Positions 1 through 5,651 of a stretch of 5,982 nt of DNA are shown here, piece by piece. This DNA is from an uncultured Methanomethylovorans sp. (GTDB lineage: Archaea; Halobacteriota; Methanosarcinia; Methanosarcinales; Methanosarcinaceae), in contig CALBTS010000864.1 in NCBI GenBank assembly GCA_937968035.1, positions 1-5,982 of the forward strand. Direction: 5' to 3'. The translations under genes were made by a program, and so were the position numbers. The notes beneath the pieces were generated by a model, which saw only the letters and a list, made by a program, of their open reading frames with translations, was not told where the DNA came from and searched no databases. Position 1 is the first letter of the stretch. Each line of letters starts with the position of its first letter.

Positions 1-823
1 CATAAGAAGTTGTTGCTAATCCACAAATAGTAGCTTTAATTAACTGAGAAGCAGTCCCTGAAATCTCATAAGAACTCCCATCAAGAGTTAATGAATAATT
101 CTCACCCCCCGCACTTGGCACAGAGTAAAACACCGGCAAGCGGCGGCGGAATGGGAGGTATGGGTCTTTATATAAATCATAAATCTGCGCATCGGTCATT
201 ACCGGCCAAAATCCAGATAGTTGGGCACAACCATTAAAAACTGGATAACCATCGCCGATAATTGCAAAGTCGCCAGAATTTGTGATGGTTCCTATGCCAT
301 CCTGTTTGAGTCTATAATTAGTTTCTACCCCATTGATAAACATTTTAGCAGATAGACCCGTCTTAACAATACCAATATGGACATGATTTGGTTGTCTATA
401 CAAATCATAATAACTCTGAGATTTTAGATATATGTTTTGCGTTGAAAAGCTGAGCTCAAATGAAAATATATCTATCGCAAACCCATCTGTAACTCCTCTC
501 AATACTGTTACAGATGGAGCTGTTGAACATATAACCAAAGAATACCCATTGATAATACCAGACCATATAAAACTATAATTATCTAACGCATATAATTCAC
601 TTTTAATTCTAAAAGTTGTTCCACCTACACCATTTACGCACCACGCCGGGGATGTTATAGATTCAGCGTTTATATGGCCACATAAATCAAACAGCGTCGA
701 TCCCTGACATCCAAACGCAGGCACCCAAGCATGATCCGGCCACAAGTCCGGACGTGCGGACTCGCCACGGCTGCGGGCATAGCCATTTGCAAAACTCGGT
801 TGTGCGAGTTGAATTCGGCTCAT
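1..823 (-). CDS. LamG-like (concanavalin A-like jelly-roll) phage structural protein, 3' end beyond window
   Basis: The frame is open from the ATG at 823-821 to the left edge, giving 274 residues with no stop seen. The start is supported by an ATGA overlap with the preceding gene's TGA and by a family-like N-terminus. A WVPAFG...GSTLFDL segment (residues 33-47) resembles the opening of LamG-containing phage proteins. Residues about 80-215 look like a jelly-roll sandwich: GIVKTG, then a MFINGVE strand, FAIIGDG, and the typical closing helix DAQIYDLYKDPY (211-222). A basic RRRLPVFYSVPSAGG linker (227-240) and a Gly/Ser/Thr-rich tail follow. Jelly-roll domains of this type usually bind glycans or proteins, so a tail or decoration role is inferred. 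No signal peptide is visible, unlike genes further upstream. Six cysteines (39, 48, 62, 99, 199, 267) are many for such a protein. The interior is very AT-rich (about 29% G+C at 361-480) while the N-terminal coding end is GC-rich (about 68% at 721-780). The LamG fold is fairly sure; the virion role is less so. Confidence 0.75.
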   Translation of the reverse strand, partial: MSRIQLAQPSFANGYARSRGESARPDLWPDHAWVPAFGCQGSTLFDLCGHINAESITSPAWCVNGVGGTTFRIKSELYALDNYSFIWSGIINGYSLVICSTAPSVTVLRGVTDGFAIDIFSFELSFSTQNIYLKSQSYYDLYRQPNHVHIGIVKTGLSAKMFINGVETNYRLKQDGIGTITNSGDFAIIGDGYPVFNGCAQLSGFWPVMTDAQIYDLYKDPYLPFRRRLPVFYSVPSAGGENYSLTLDGSSYEISGTASQLIKATICGLATTSY

Positions 824-1359
824 GTATTCTGGATCTCGTCGATAATCGGTATAGCGGCAATATAGATAAGATCCGCTGTTGCTTCAAAAGCCTGCCCTGA
901 AGCGTTTAGCAAAACAGGCGATGCATACCGCTCCACCGGCGTGTAAATACCGATTCTTGCAGAATAAAGAATGTCGTCGTCACAAGTTGCCGGGAGATGA
1001 AGTGTGCCAACAGGATCCAGGTTCTCCTTCGGCGAATTTACACCATCGGTATACGCCTCATCGACACCAGATGCACCACCCTTGTTTCCGGTCCCTGCCG
1101 TAGCGCTTGGGGATGACGAAAAATACAGATACACCGCTCCGGCAGCACTCAGATCAACATCAAGCTCAATCCCTAAGAAAATGGCCCAGTCGCGCGCCCG
1201 GGTAGCACCAAAATCAGCTTTGGCTCCCTGCCTCATTGCATTGTTCGCAAGTCCACCAAGATCAATCTGGTGCGTCCTGGTATACGGAGAATCCCCATAC
1301 TCACCGGAATTCGCCCAGACAATCGGCGTCCCGTTCTTAATTAAAACCTCAGTTGCCAT
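820..1359 (-). CDS. Hypothetical protein, probably phage structural-module protein (179 aa)
   Basis: No enzymatic or named domain is recognised. The protein starts MATEVLIKNGTPIVWAN and is predicted to be soluble: no signal peptide, no membrane segment and no cysteine before the single CDDD site near residue 126. It is rich in Ala, Gly, Ser and Asp and has alternating hydrophobic stretches (LGIELDVDL, AVYLYFSSSPSATAGTG, LIYIAAIPIID), which suggests a mostly beta fold. From memory, small proteins of this style (NGTPIVWA near the start, SPSATAGTG in the middle, GQAFEATAD and a closing IP-I-DE) occur beside LamG or tail genes in phage and metagenomic viral contigs; I could not check this. The start is set by a TAAGGAG Shine-Dalgarno five bases upstream. 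The stop overlaps the next gene's ATG as ATGA, so the two are translationally coupled. A minor virion, coat or fibre-associated protein is a guess from context only. Confidence 0.8.
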   Translation of the reverse strand: MATEVLIKNGTPIVWANSGEYGDSPYTRTHQIDLGGLANNAMRQGAKADFGATRARDWAIFLGIELDVDLSAAGAVYLYFSSSPSATAGTGNKGGASGVDEAYTDGVNSPKENLDPVGTLHLPATCDDDILYSARIGIYTPVERYASPVLLNASGQAFEATADLIYIAAIPIIDEIQNT

Positions 1360-1364
1360 GTTCG

Positions 1365-1371
1365 CTCCTTA
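1365..1371 (-). promoter_or_regulatory. Shine-Dalgarno TAAGGAG overlapping upstream stop codon
   Basis: The minus strand reads TAAGGAG-CGAAC-ATG. The TAA that ends the 121-residue gene supplies the first three bases of the ribosome binding site of the 179-residue gene, with five bases between the site and the ATG. The overlap fixes the start and implies coupled translation. Confidence 0.8.
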
Positions 1372-1734
1372 CGCCACGTTTGCAGCATAGCCCATAAAGG
1401 CAAGCTTCACGGTTTTTTCAGCAACAAGCGCGGTTTTAAGGCCATTGTAAAACTGGCCGATCTCAATAACTCTCTGAGCGTTCGTGATGTTTGGAGTGCT
1501 GAAATACACAGTCCGCTGAACCTCGATCAATGCCCCGGACTTCATTGCACTTAACTCCTCAGTACTGATATCCGGAAGTGCAGATGAGATTGCGTCAGCT
1601 CCACCTTGCTCTTTCACCACGGCATCTCGCCAAGTTACGCCAGCTTGATTTGTGCCGGTAGACGGGACCGGAATATGGAAAATAACACTAATGGATTTCT
1701 GCTGATCATCTTGAGTAAGCACATGATAATTCAT
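1369..1734 (-). CDS. Hypothetical protein, probably phage structural-module protein (121 aa)
   Basis: The function is not recognised. The protein begins MNYHVLTQDDQQKSISVIFHIP and has no signal peptide, membrane helix or cysteine. An N-terminal beta segment (VLTQDD...SVIFHIPVP, residues 4-24) is followed by a polar region containing TWRDAVVKEQGGAD (34-47), an acidic LPDISTEELSAMKSGALIEV stretch (53-72), and a C-terminal helical part (NAQRVIEIGQFYNGL) closing with a VKLAFMGYAANVA strand. From memory this resembles short conserved proteins in tail or fibre regions of environmental phages, always without a known function; that recollection is unverified. The start is supported by a TAAGGAG site nine bases upstream. 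The gene sits between the FnIII gene and the 179-residue gene with identical stop/Shine-Dalgarno overlaps on both sides, so it is probably made in step with both. The missing signal peptide separates it from the three exported proteins encoded just upstream. Confidence 0.8.
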   Translation of the reverse strand: MNYHVLTQDDQQKSISVIFHIPVPSTGTNQAGVTWRDAVVKEQGGADAISSALPDISTEELSAMKSGALIEVQRTVYFSTPNITNAQRVIEIGQFYNGLKTALVAEKTVKLAFMGYAANVA

Positions 1735-1743
1735 TTTTTGGAT

Positions 1744-1750
1744 CTCCTTA
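1744..1750 (-). promoter_or_regulatory. Shine-Dalgarno TAAGGAG overlapping upstream stop codon
   Basis: The minus strand reads TAAGGAG-ATCCAAAAA-ATG. The TAA ending the FnIII gene is embedded in the ribosome binding site for the 121-residue gene, with nine bases to the ATG. It has the same heptamer as the junction at 1365-1371. Confidence 0.8.
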
Positions 1751-2080
1751 TCTCGCTTGTTCGGCCTCTTTTAATCCGATCGGGCTTGTCGCCTCAACGA
1801 ATGTCCCGACCTCGTTTGAAAAACTCGACTCCGATCCATCGAGGTGAATCGCCGTCGCCTTGAAGAAATAGTATGTCTGCGCCTTCAGTCCGCTGATGGT
1901 GATCTGCCGCACGTCGCCGTCGGTCAGGATAGTCTTGCTGGGTCTGCTGGCTATGGTGCCATAGTAGATCTTGAACTGCTTCACCGGAACGTCCATGTCC
2001 CACGTGAGCGTCACCTCAGCGGCCCAGGAAACCGCAGCCAGAAGCACGATTGCCAGTACCATCAAAAATCGTTTTGCCAT
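1748..2080 (-). CDS. Secreted single fibronectin type III domain protein (110 aa)
   Basis: Residues 1-20 form a classical signal peptide: basic MAKR, hydrophobic FLMVLAIVLLAAV, and a likely cleavage site SWA|AE. The remaining 90 residues are essentially one FnIII sandwich: VTLTWD (strand A/B), KQFKIYYG (strand C), then QITISGLKAQTYYFFKATA ending in the usual SSFSNEV at about residues 86-91. The tail after it (GTFVEATSPIGLKEAEQAR) is short and polar. FnIII domains are protein or glycan interaction spacers without catalysis, so this is likely an exported accessory adhesin or fibre-linking module. There is no lipobox, membrane anchor or cell-wall sorting signal, so it would be periplasmic or secreted. 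The ATG follows the previous stop as TAAGATG with no strong Shine-Dalgarno of its own, which points to reinitiation by ribosomes finishing the 966-residue gene. The fold assignment is confident; the partner is unknown. Confidence 0.85.
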   Translation of the reverse strand: MAKRFLMVLAIVLLAAVSWAAEVTLTWDMDVPVKQFKIYYGTIASRPSKTILTDGDVRQITISGLKAQTYYFFKATAIHLDGSESSFSNEVGTFVEATSPIGLKEAEQAR

Positions 2081-2099
2081 CTTACCATCCCATCATCAT
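2078..2099 (-). promoter_or_regulatory. Stop-start reinitiation junction with clustered ATGs
   Basis: On the minus strand the end of the 966-residue gene reads as three in-frame ATG codons, GGATGG and TAA, followed by one base and the ATG of the FnIII gene. The only upstream pairing candidate, GGGATGG, is a poor Shine-Dalgarno. Start of the FnIII gene therefore probably depends on termination-reinitiation, though this is inference from sequence. Confidence 0.45.
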
Positions 2100-4982
2100 T
2101 GCAGCTCCACGGCTGCGTCTGGTTGTGCCACAGAGCGCCTCGATCTCACTCTCACTCAAAGCCTCGTTATAAACAAAAGCATAATCAATCAGACCGTCGA
2201 AAAACTGCACCGTCGCACCAATGGCGCCGATTTTAAAATCAGCATCAGTTATGCTCAGCCCGTTTGCGTCCAGCGTTGCAGTTGAATCAAGATCGCTTCC
2301 CACTTCCACACACTGAGAGTTTCTAACTCTCAATGAGTAGGCCTTGGTTGCATCGGCATAGGTTGCCGCGATGAAATACCATGATCCAGCGGACAAAGCC
2401 GAGGCATGGATTTTAAGCTCTTCCGTTCCGCCACTATTATACCCAAGCCCAAGCATGGCCTTTTTTATGCCGCCATCATCCCGAATTGACATGTGCCAAG
2501 TCCTGTTGGTTGCGGCTCCGTTATACTTGCTCATGATCGTCTGGGCGTCGCCAAGTGATTCTGCTTTTACCCATGCGCCGACCGTGAAGTCCTTATTTGT
2601 CTCTCCTGATTTTCCAGGAAAACCACTACTTAAATCCGCATCCGTCCGGCTAAAATACTGGCTTGATGTTGCCTCAAGATCAGCACTTCCAGAGCCGCGC
2701 CGGGCGTCTGCTGAACTTGTAACGGTCGCATTGTTGGTCAAGGTGTTTGTGCCCACGGAGTCTGTCGTCAAGACTCCGCTTTCAAAGTCGTACAGGCTAA
2801 TGATTCCGGTGTCGGGATCACCACCGGTAGGTATTTCAAAAAGCAACCGGCCCCAACCTGTTGGGTTGTTCACGTCTCCACCGTCCGAGTTCCAAAACCA
2901 GTTGTATGTCCTCACATCATCATCGTCTCGGTCGTTCTGGCTGAAATCAAACTGCCAGATGTCATCGTCTGCCGGAGCTGTTACGCCCAGGTCCGCCCAT
3001 GAGATTCGAGCTTCAAAAGCATAGCCTGTGTCGGCACTCGCGTCATTAAGCGTTCCGGTATTCACAAAAGCCTGACCTATCGTTGGTGTCCAAGACGTGT
3101 CCCATGCCGTAGTTCCTGCGCCCACGGAGTCATTGGTGTAGCCACTAATGTTCATGGTCAGCTTGTGATCCGTCGTCGTCTTGTTATCATCTGTAGCGAT
3201 TACAGATCCGAGCATCAGTTCGAAAGAATCATCTTTCCAAACATCGGTATCCCGTGTTTCCCTGGTCGAATTGAGCGTCGTATCGGTAACGCTGCCGGAA
3301 AGGTAAAGATAGGTTCCGTCAAAGGCGACCTTGTAAGTGCCCGACTTGCCCGTGGTCACATCGGTAATCACAAAGCCATCAATGCTTGCCCATTCGGTCA
3401 GCGTGCCGTCAATCGTAGGTGCACTGCTCACGTAATGGGCCGTGGTGGTATTGCTCGGTAATCCGCCTGGGGGAACGTACTCATCTGCGCCAATGTCCCA
3501 TGAGGCTCCCCTTGTTTCAGCAAAATAGTCTGTCGTGAAAACCGCGCTCAGATCCACACCTTCGTCGATCAGGGTTGAGGTCGATTTGAGCTGAAAATTC
3601 GCGGCGTCAATAGGCCCGGTCAATGCTTGCCACCCGGAAGTTTTTTCAAACCCTGAATCAGTCGCAGTAATTACAGCATCGTTGGTACCGCCTGCGTAGG
3701 TCGGCTTTGAGCCGGTCCAGGAGTTGTAATCCATATCAATTTTGCTGTCGATGAAAGATGCGTCACCAAGAATGTTTTCGCTTATAGTATCGCTCGGAGA
3801 AAAATGAACGTTATTCTTGTACTTCCAACCAACAAGATTTTTTCCGGCATCTGAAAGTACGCTTTGCACCCGTAGGTTGTATCTATTGCCGATCAGGGTG
3901 TTATTGTAAACTAAAATATCAGTACTGGTTCCGCTTATCTCTTGGGTCAAATAGATTCCGTATTTTGCGCCGACAATCAGGTTATTGTAAACCGAGATAT
4001 ATGAGGCGCACTCTTCTCCGTCAAGTCTGTCCTCAGTTGATATCCCCAGGGCCGTTGCTTGCCAGTCTCGCCCGTCAGATGTGGAATTTGCAAAGCCGCC
4101 GGTATACCAAAGCCCGCCAAGAGCTGCGCTGCTCAAACCGAAAACGATATTGTTCCGTAAGGTGTCATGCACCGTGCCATCAACATAGATGCAGGCGGAG
4201 TAGGTCGCCATAACGATATTACCCTCTATCGTCGCATAGCCTGAGTTGTCATATGCCGCGCCCGTACTGACCCTCGTTGAACCTATACCCTCACCCCAGC
4301 AGTGATGAACATAGTTGTTTCTGATCGTGATATTGGCATATGGAGAGTTTGTGCTGTAAATTTGAGAGTTCTGTACCGCCTTATCCAAGTATCGTATATA
4401 GGTAGCATAAGCCACTTCACAATCTTCAATCAAGCCGTAATTGTACGGGTTTTTGTTGGAGTAGATTCCACCACGCCCGGCATGGTTCACAAAGACATTT
4501 CGAGCGATAAAGTAAGCGGCGTTCTCGCCGGTTGTAGCGTCGCCTGCAAACTGGATTCCAAAGCCGCCGGACTTATTGATTTCAAGGTTTTCAATTGTTA
4601 TATAGTCTTGCTTTGATACATTGATCAAGCCAGAATAACTCCCCCATGAGGGCACCGTGTAATTGTTGCCGCTTATAATTGGCCTGTCACCGTTCTGCTC
4701 ATATTTGGCCGTTGCCCCGTCCATCCAGTAAGCGCCGATAATAGATCGGTTGCTCTCGGTCCCGCTCCATGTGATGCTCATCATGGAAGTTGCGGTCATG
4801 GTCGTTCCGCACTTGAAATACACGTCATCACCGGCTGACATGGACGGCAAGTCCGACCAGTGCTTGAAAGGGCTTGCTGCCGTCCCGGTCCCGCTCGTGC
4901 CAACCGTTGGATCAATGTGATAGGTGGCTGCCTGTGCGCTTGTCGCAAACAGCAGGAGGATTAGAAATAAGAAGCGCAGCAT
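2082..4982 (-). CDS. Secreted multidomain beta-helix / CBM9-like / LamG-like protein, tailspike- or adhesin-like (966 aa)
   Basis: Residues 1-18 are a signal peptide (MLRFLFLILLLFATSAQA|A). Residues about 115-420 are a right-handed parallel beta-helix with repeated coils and an Asn ladder: ITIRNNYV, ATIEGNIV, DTLRNNIV, ISVYNNLI, ILVYNNTL, WKYKNNVH. A choice-of-anchor-Q-like ending follows (LIDEGVDLS...SWDIGADEY, about 471-502). Residues about 518-717 look like a CBM9-type carbohydrate-binding domain: PTIDGTLTEW, YKVAFDGTYLYLSGSVTD, DVWKDDSFELMLG, ARISWADLGV, an acidic QNDRDDDDVRTY loop, GWGRLLFE. Residues about 725-952 are LamG-like: YDFESG, FTVGAWVKAE, SWYFIAATY, FFDGLIDYAFVYNEALSESEIEAL. 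A basic, Met-rich tail (RRSRGAAMMMGW) ends it. Beta-helices of this kind occur in tailspikes and polysaccharide-active enzymes; I see no convincing catalytic set, so glycan binding is safer than cleavage. The ATG overlaps the upstream stop as TAATG and has a strong GGGGAGGA site. A bacterial secreted adhesin is the main alternative to a virion protein. Confidence 0.88.
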   Translation of the reverse strand: MLRFLFLILLLFATSAQAATYHIDPTVGTSGTGTAASPFKHWSDLPSMSAGDDVYFKCGTTMTATSMMSITWSGTESNRSIIGAYWMDGATAKYEQNGDRPIISGNNYTVPSWGSYSGLINVSKQDYITIENLEINKSGGFGIQFAGDATTGENAAYFIARNVFVNHAGRGGIYSNKNPYNYGLIEDCEVAYATYIRYLDKAVQNSQIYSTNSPYANITIRNNYVHHCWGEGIGSTRVSTGAAYDNSGYATIEGNIVMATYSACIYVDGTVHDTLRNNIVFGLSSAALGGLWYTGGFANSTSDGRDWQATALGISTEDRLDGEECASYISVYNNLIVGAKYGIYLTQEISGTSTDILVYNNTLIGNRYNLRVQSVLSDAGKNLVGWKYKNNVHFSPSDTISENILGDASFIDSKIDMDYNSWTGSKPTYAGGTNDAVITATDSGFEKTSGWQALTGPIDAANFQLKSTSTLIDEGVDLSAVFTTDYFAETRGASWDIGADEYVPPGGLPSNTTTAHYVSSAPTIDGTLTEWASIDGFVITDVTTGKSGTYKVAFDGTYLYLSGSVTDTTLNSTRETRDTDVWKDDSFELMLGSVIATDDNKTTTDHKLTMNISGYTNDSVGAGTTAWDTSWTPTIGQAFVNTGTLNDASADTGYAFEARISWADLGVTAPADDDIWQFDFSQNDRDDDDVRTYNWFWNSDGGDVNNPTGWGRLLFEIPTGGDPDTGIISLYDFESGVLTTDSVGTNTLTNNATVTSSADARRGSGSADLEATSSQYFSRTDADLSSGFPGKSGETNKDFTVGAWVKAESLGDAQTIMSKYNGAATNRTWHMSIRDDGGIKKAMLGLGYNSGGTEELKIHASALSAGSWYFIAATYADATKAYSLRVRNSQCVEVGSDLDSTATLDANGLSITDADFKIGAIGATVQFFDGLIDYAFVYNEALSESEIEALCGTTRRSRGAAMMMGW
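3900..3992 (-). repeat. Two copies of a 12-base repeat encoding successive beta-helix coils
   Basis: The plus-strand 12-mer gttattgtaaac occurs at 3900-3911 and again at 3981-3992, exactly 81 bases (27 codons) apart and in the same frame. Each copy encodes VYNN, the Asn-ladder position of adjacent beta-helix coils (residues 331 and 358 of the 966-residue protein). The copies probably reflect coil duplication or constrained coding rather than a separate DNA element. Confidence 0.5.
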
Positions 4983-5605
4983 TACTTCATATCCTCCCCG
5001 GCAACGTACCCGGAAACAGTAGTTCCACCATCAAGCGATCGAAAAACTAGGGTGTCAAGTCCAGATGTCTGAAGTGTTGGTGGAACCCCGCCTTCCCACA
5101 AAACATCATCCCATCCTGAAATTACAGCAGAACCGCCATTTGTAATGTCCGCTTCAACAATACCCTTTGTGCCAGAGGCAGGCCAGTTATCAAAGGCCCA
5201 AGTGAAAGCTCCGGCAACTGTAATTGTGTGAATGCCAGGGGAGAAGGTTTCCGTCCCGCTGGAAACTGATCCATGAACCGTTACGGTGCGTGCTGATGTG
5301 TCTACCTGCGCCGCAATTGCCTGAGCCACCCTGAGCGGGGACATACTTCTGATTGCGGTCTCGGTCCCAGCCTCCATCTCAGCTTGATCAGCAGCAGTTT
5401 GATAAGTTAAAACAAAATCAGCAAGATCTTCAAGTAATAAGTATGAAATTCGACCAGAGGCGTTAACTGACTGATTACTTACATCTTGAACTACAATTAA
5501 ATCAGCACCATCAGGATCAGTTAGTTGAACATAAGCCTCCCAGCCAGCAAAGGAAAGGATAAAAACTATTAACAACCCAAAAGTAATTAGTATTTTTTTC
5601 TTCAT
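4982..5605 (-). CDS. Membrane-anchored or exported tail-fibre-like protein (207 aa)
   Basis: The start at 5605 is preferred over the ATG at 5629 because AAAAAGGA lies five bases upstream of it, while the earlier ATG has no visible ribosome binding site and would put eight polar residues (MNVAKRTK) before the signal. The N-terminus is a signal peptide or anchor: MKKK, then hydrophobic ILITFGLLIVFILSFA (residues 5-20). Next comes YVQLTDPDGADLIVVQDVS (25-43) and ISYLLLEDL, similar to the LTDP-type opening of many phage tail-fibre proteins. At about 73-97 is a tail-fibre hallmark, AEMEAGTE...SPLRVAQAI, related to the AEAGTD..MTPLRVAQAI motif of phage fibres. The C-terminal half (SGTETFSPG, GIVEADITNGGSAVISGWDD, LDTLVFRSLDGGTTVSGY) resembles the beta-rich end region of phage fibre or stalk proteins. 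A receptor-binding or fibre-linking role is inferred. The odd point is the export signal on a fibre-type protein. The 5' end is AT-rich and the 3' end near 50% G+C. The stop overlaps the next start as TAATG. Confidence 0.8.
   Translation of the reverse strand: MKKKILITFGLLIVFILSFAGWEAYVQLTDPDGADLIVVQDVSNQSVNASGRISYLLLEDLADFVLTYQTAADQAEMEAGTETAIRSMSPLRVAQAIAAQVDTSARTVTVHGSVSSGTETFSPGIHTITVAGAFTWAFDNWPASGTKGIVEADITNGGSAVISGWDDVLWEGGVPPTLQTSGLDTLVFRSLDGGTTVSGYVAGEDMK
4992..4999 (-). promoter_or_regulatory. Strong Shine-Dalgarno GGGGAGGA for the 966-residue gene
   Basis: The minus strand reads GGGGAGGA followed by nine bases and the ATG at 4982. The site lies inside the last codons of the upstream 207-residue gene, so the large gene can be initiated independently as well as by coupling through TAATG. 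Confidence 0.75.
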
Positions 5606-5610
5606 CTTTG

Positions 5611-5618
5611 TCCTTTTT
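5611..5618 (-). promoter_or_regulatory. Shine-Dalgarno AAAAAGGA that decides the start of the 207-residue gene
   Basis: The minus strand reads AAAAAGGA-CAAAG-ATG. Spacing of five bases to the ATG at 5605 is good, whereas the in-frame ATG at 5629 is preceded only by AT-rich sequence without a purine-rich site. Confidence 0.65.
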
Positions 5619-5651
5619 GCTACGTTCATTTTTTGAATATAGCAATTAAAC

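Noticed and set aside
1..823. Diversity-generating retroelement variable region in the LamG or fibre genes
   Set aside because: There is no template repeat, no reverse transcriptase and no adenine-rich near-duplicate within the window. AT-richness alone is not evidence.
687..887. Minus-strand frame of 66 codons around the 820 junction
   Set aside because: It overlaps both well-supported genes in another frame and has no family resemblance.
1004..1390. Plus-strand open frame of 128 codons
   Set aside because: It is antisense to the 179-residue gene, whose frame has a good ribosome binding site and coupled junctions on both sides. The translation looks like shadow sequence.
1844..2285. Overlapping plus-strand frames across the FnIII gene and the end of the large gene
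   Set aside because: They are antisense to clear FnIII and LamG coding sequence and show no domain or plausible start context.
2371..3024. Plus-strand open frame of 217 codons opposite the 966-residue gene
   Set aside because: It lies wholly antisense to a well-supported multidomain coding region, has low-complexity Ser/Pro/Leu content and no recognisable domain.
2082..4982. Polysaccharide lyase or hydrolase activity for the beta-helix domain
   Set aside because: The fold is compatible, but I could not identify a conserved catalytic Asp/Arg/Lys set, so only binding is claimed.
5606..5629. Upstream ATG at 5629 as start of the tail-fibre-like gene
   Set aside because: There is no Shine-Dalgarno before it, whereas the ATG at 5605 has AAAAAGGA at five bases and gives a cleaner signal sequence.
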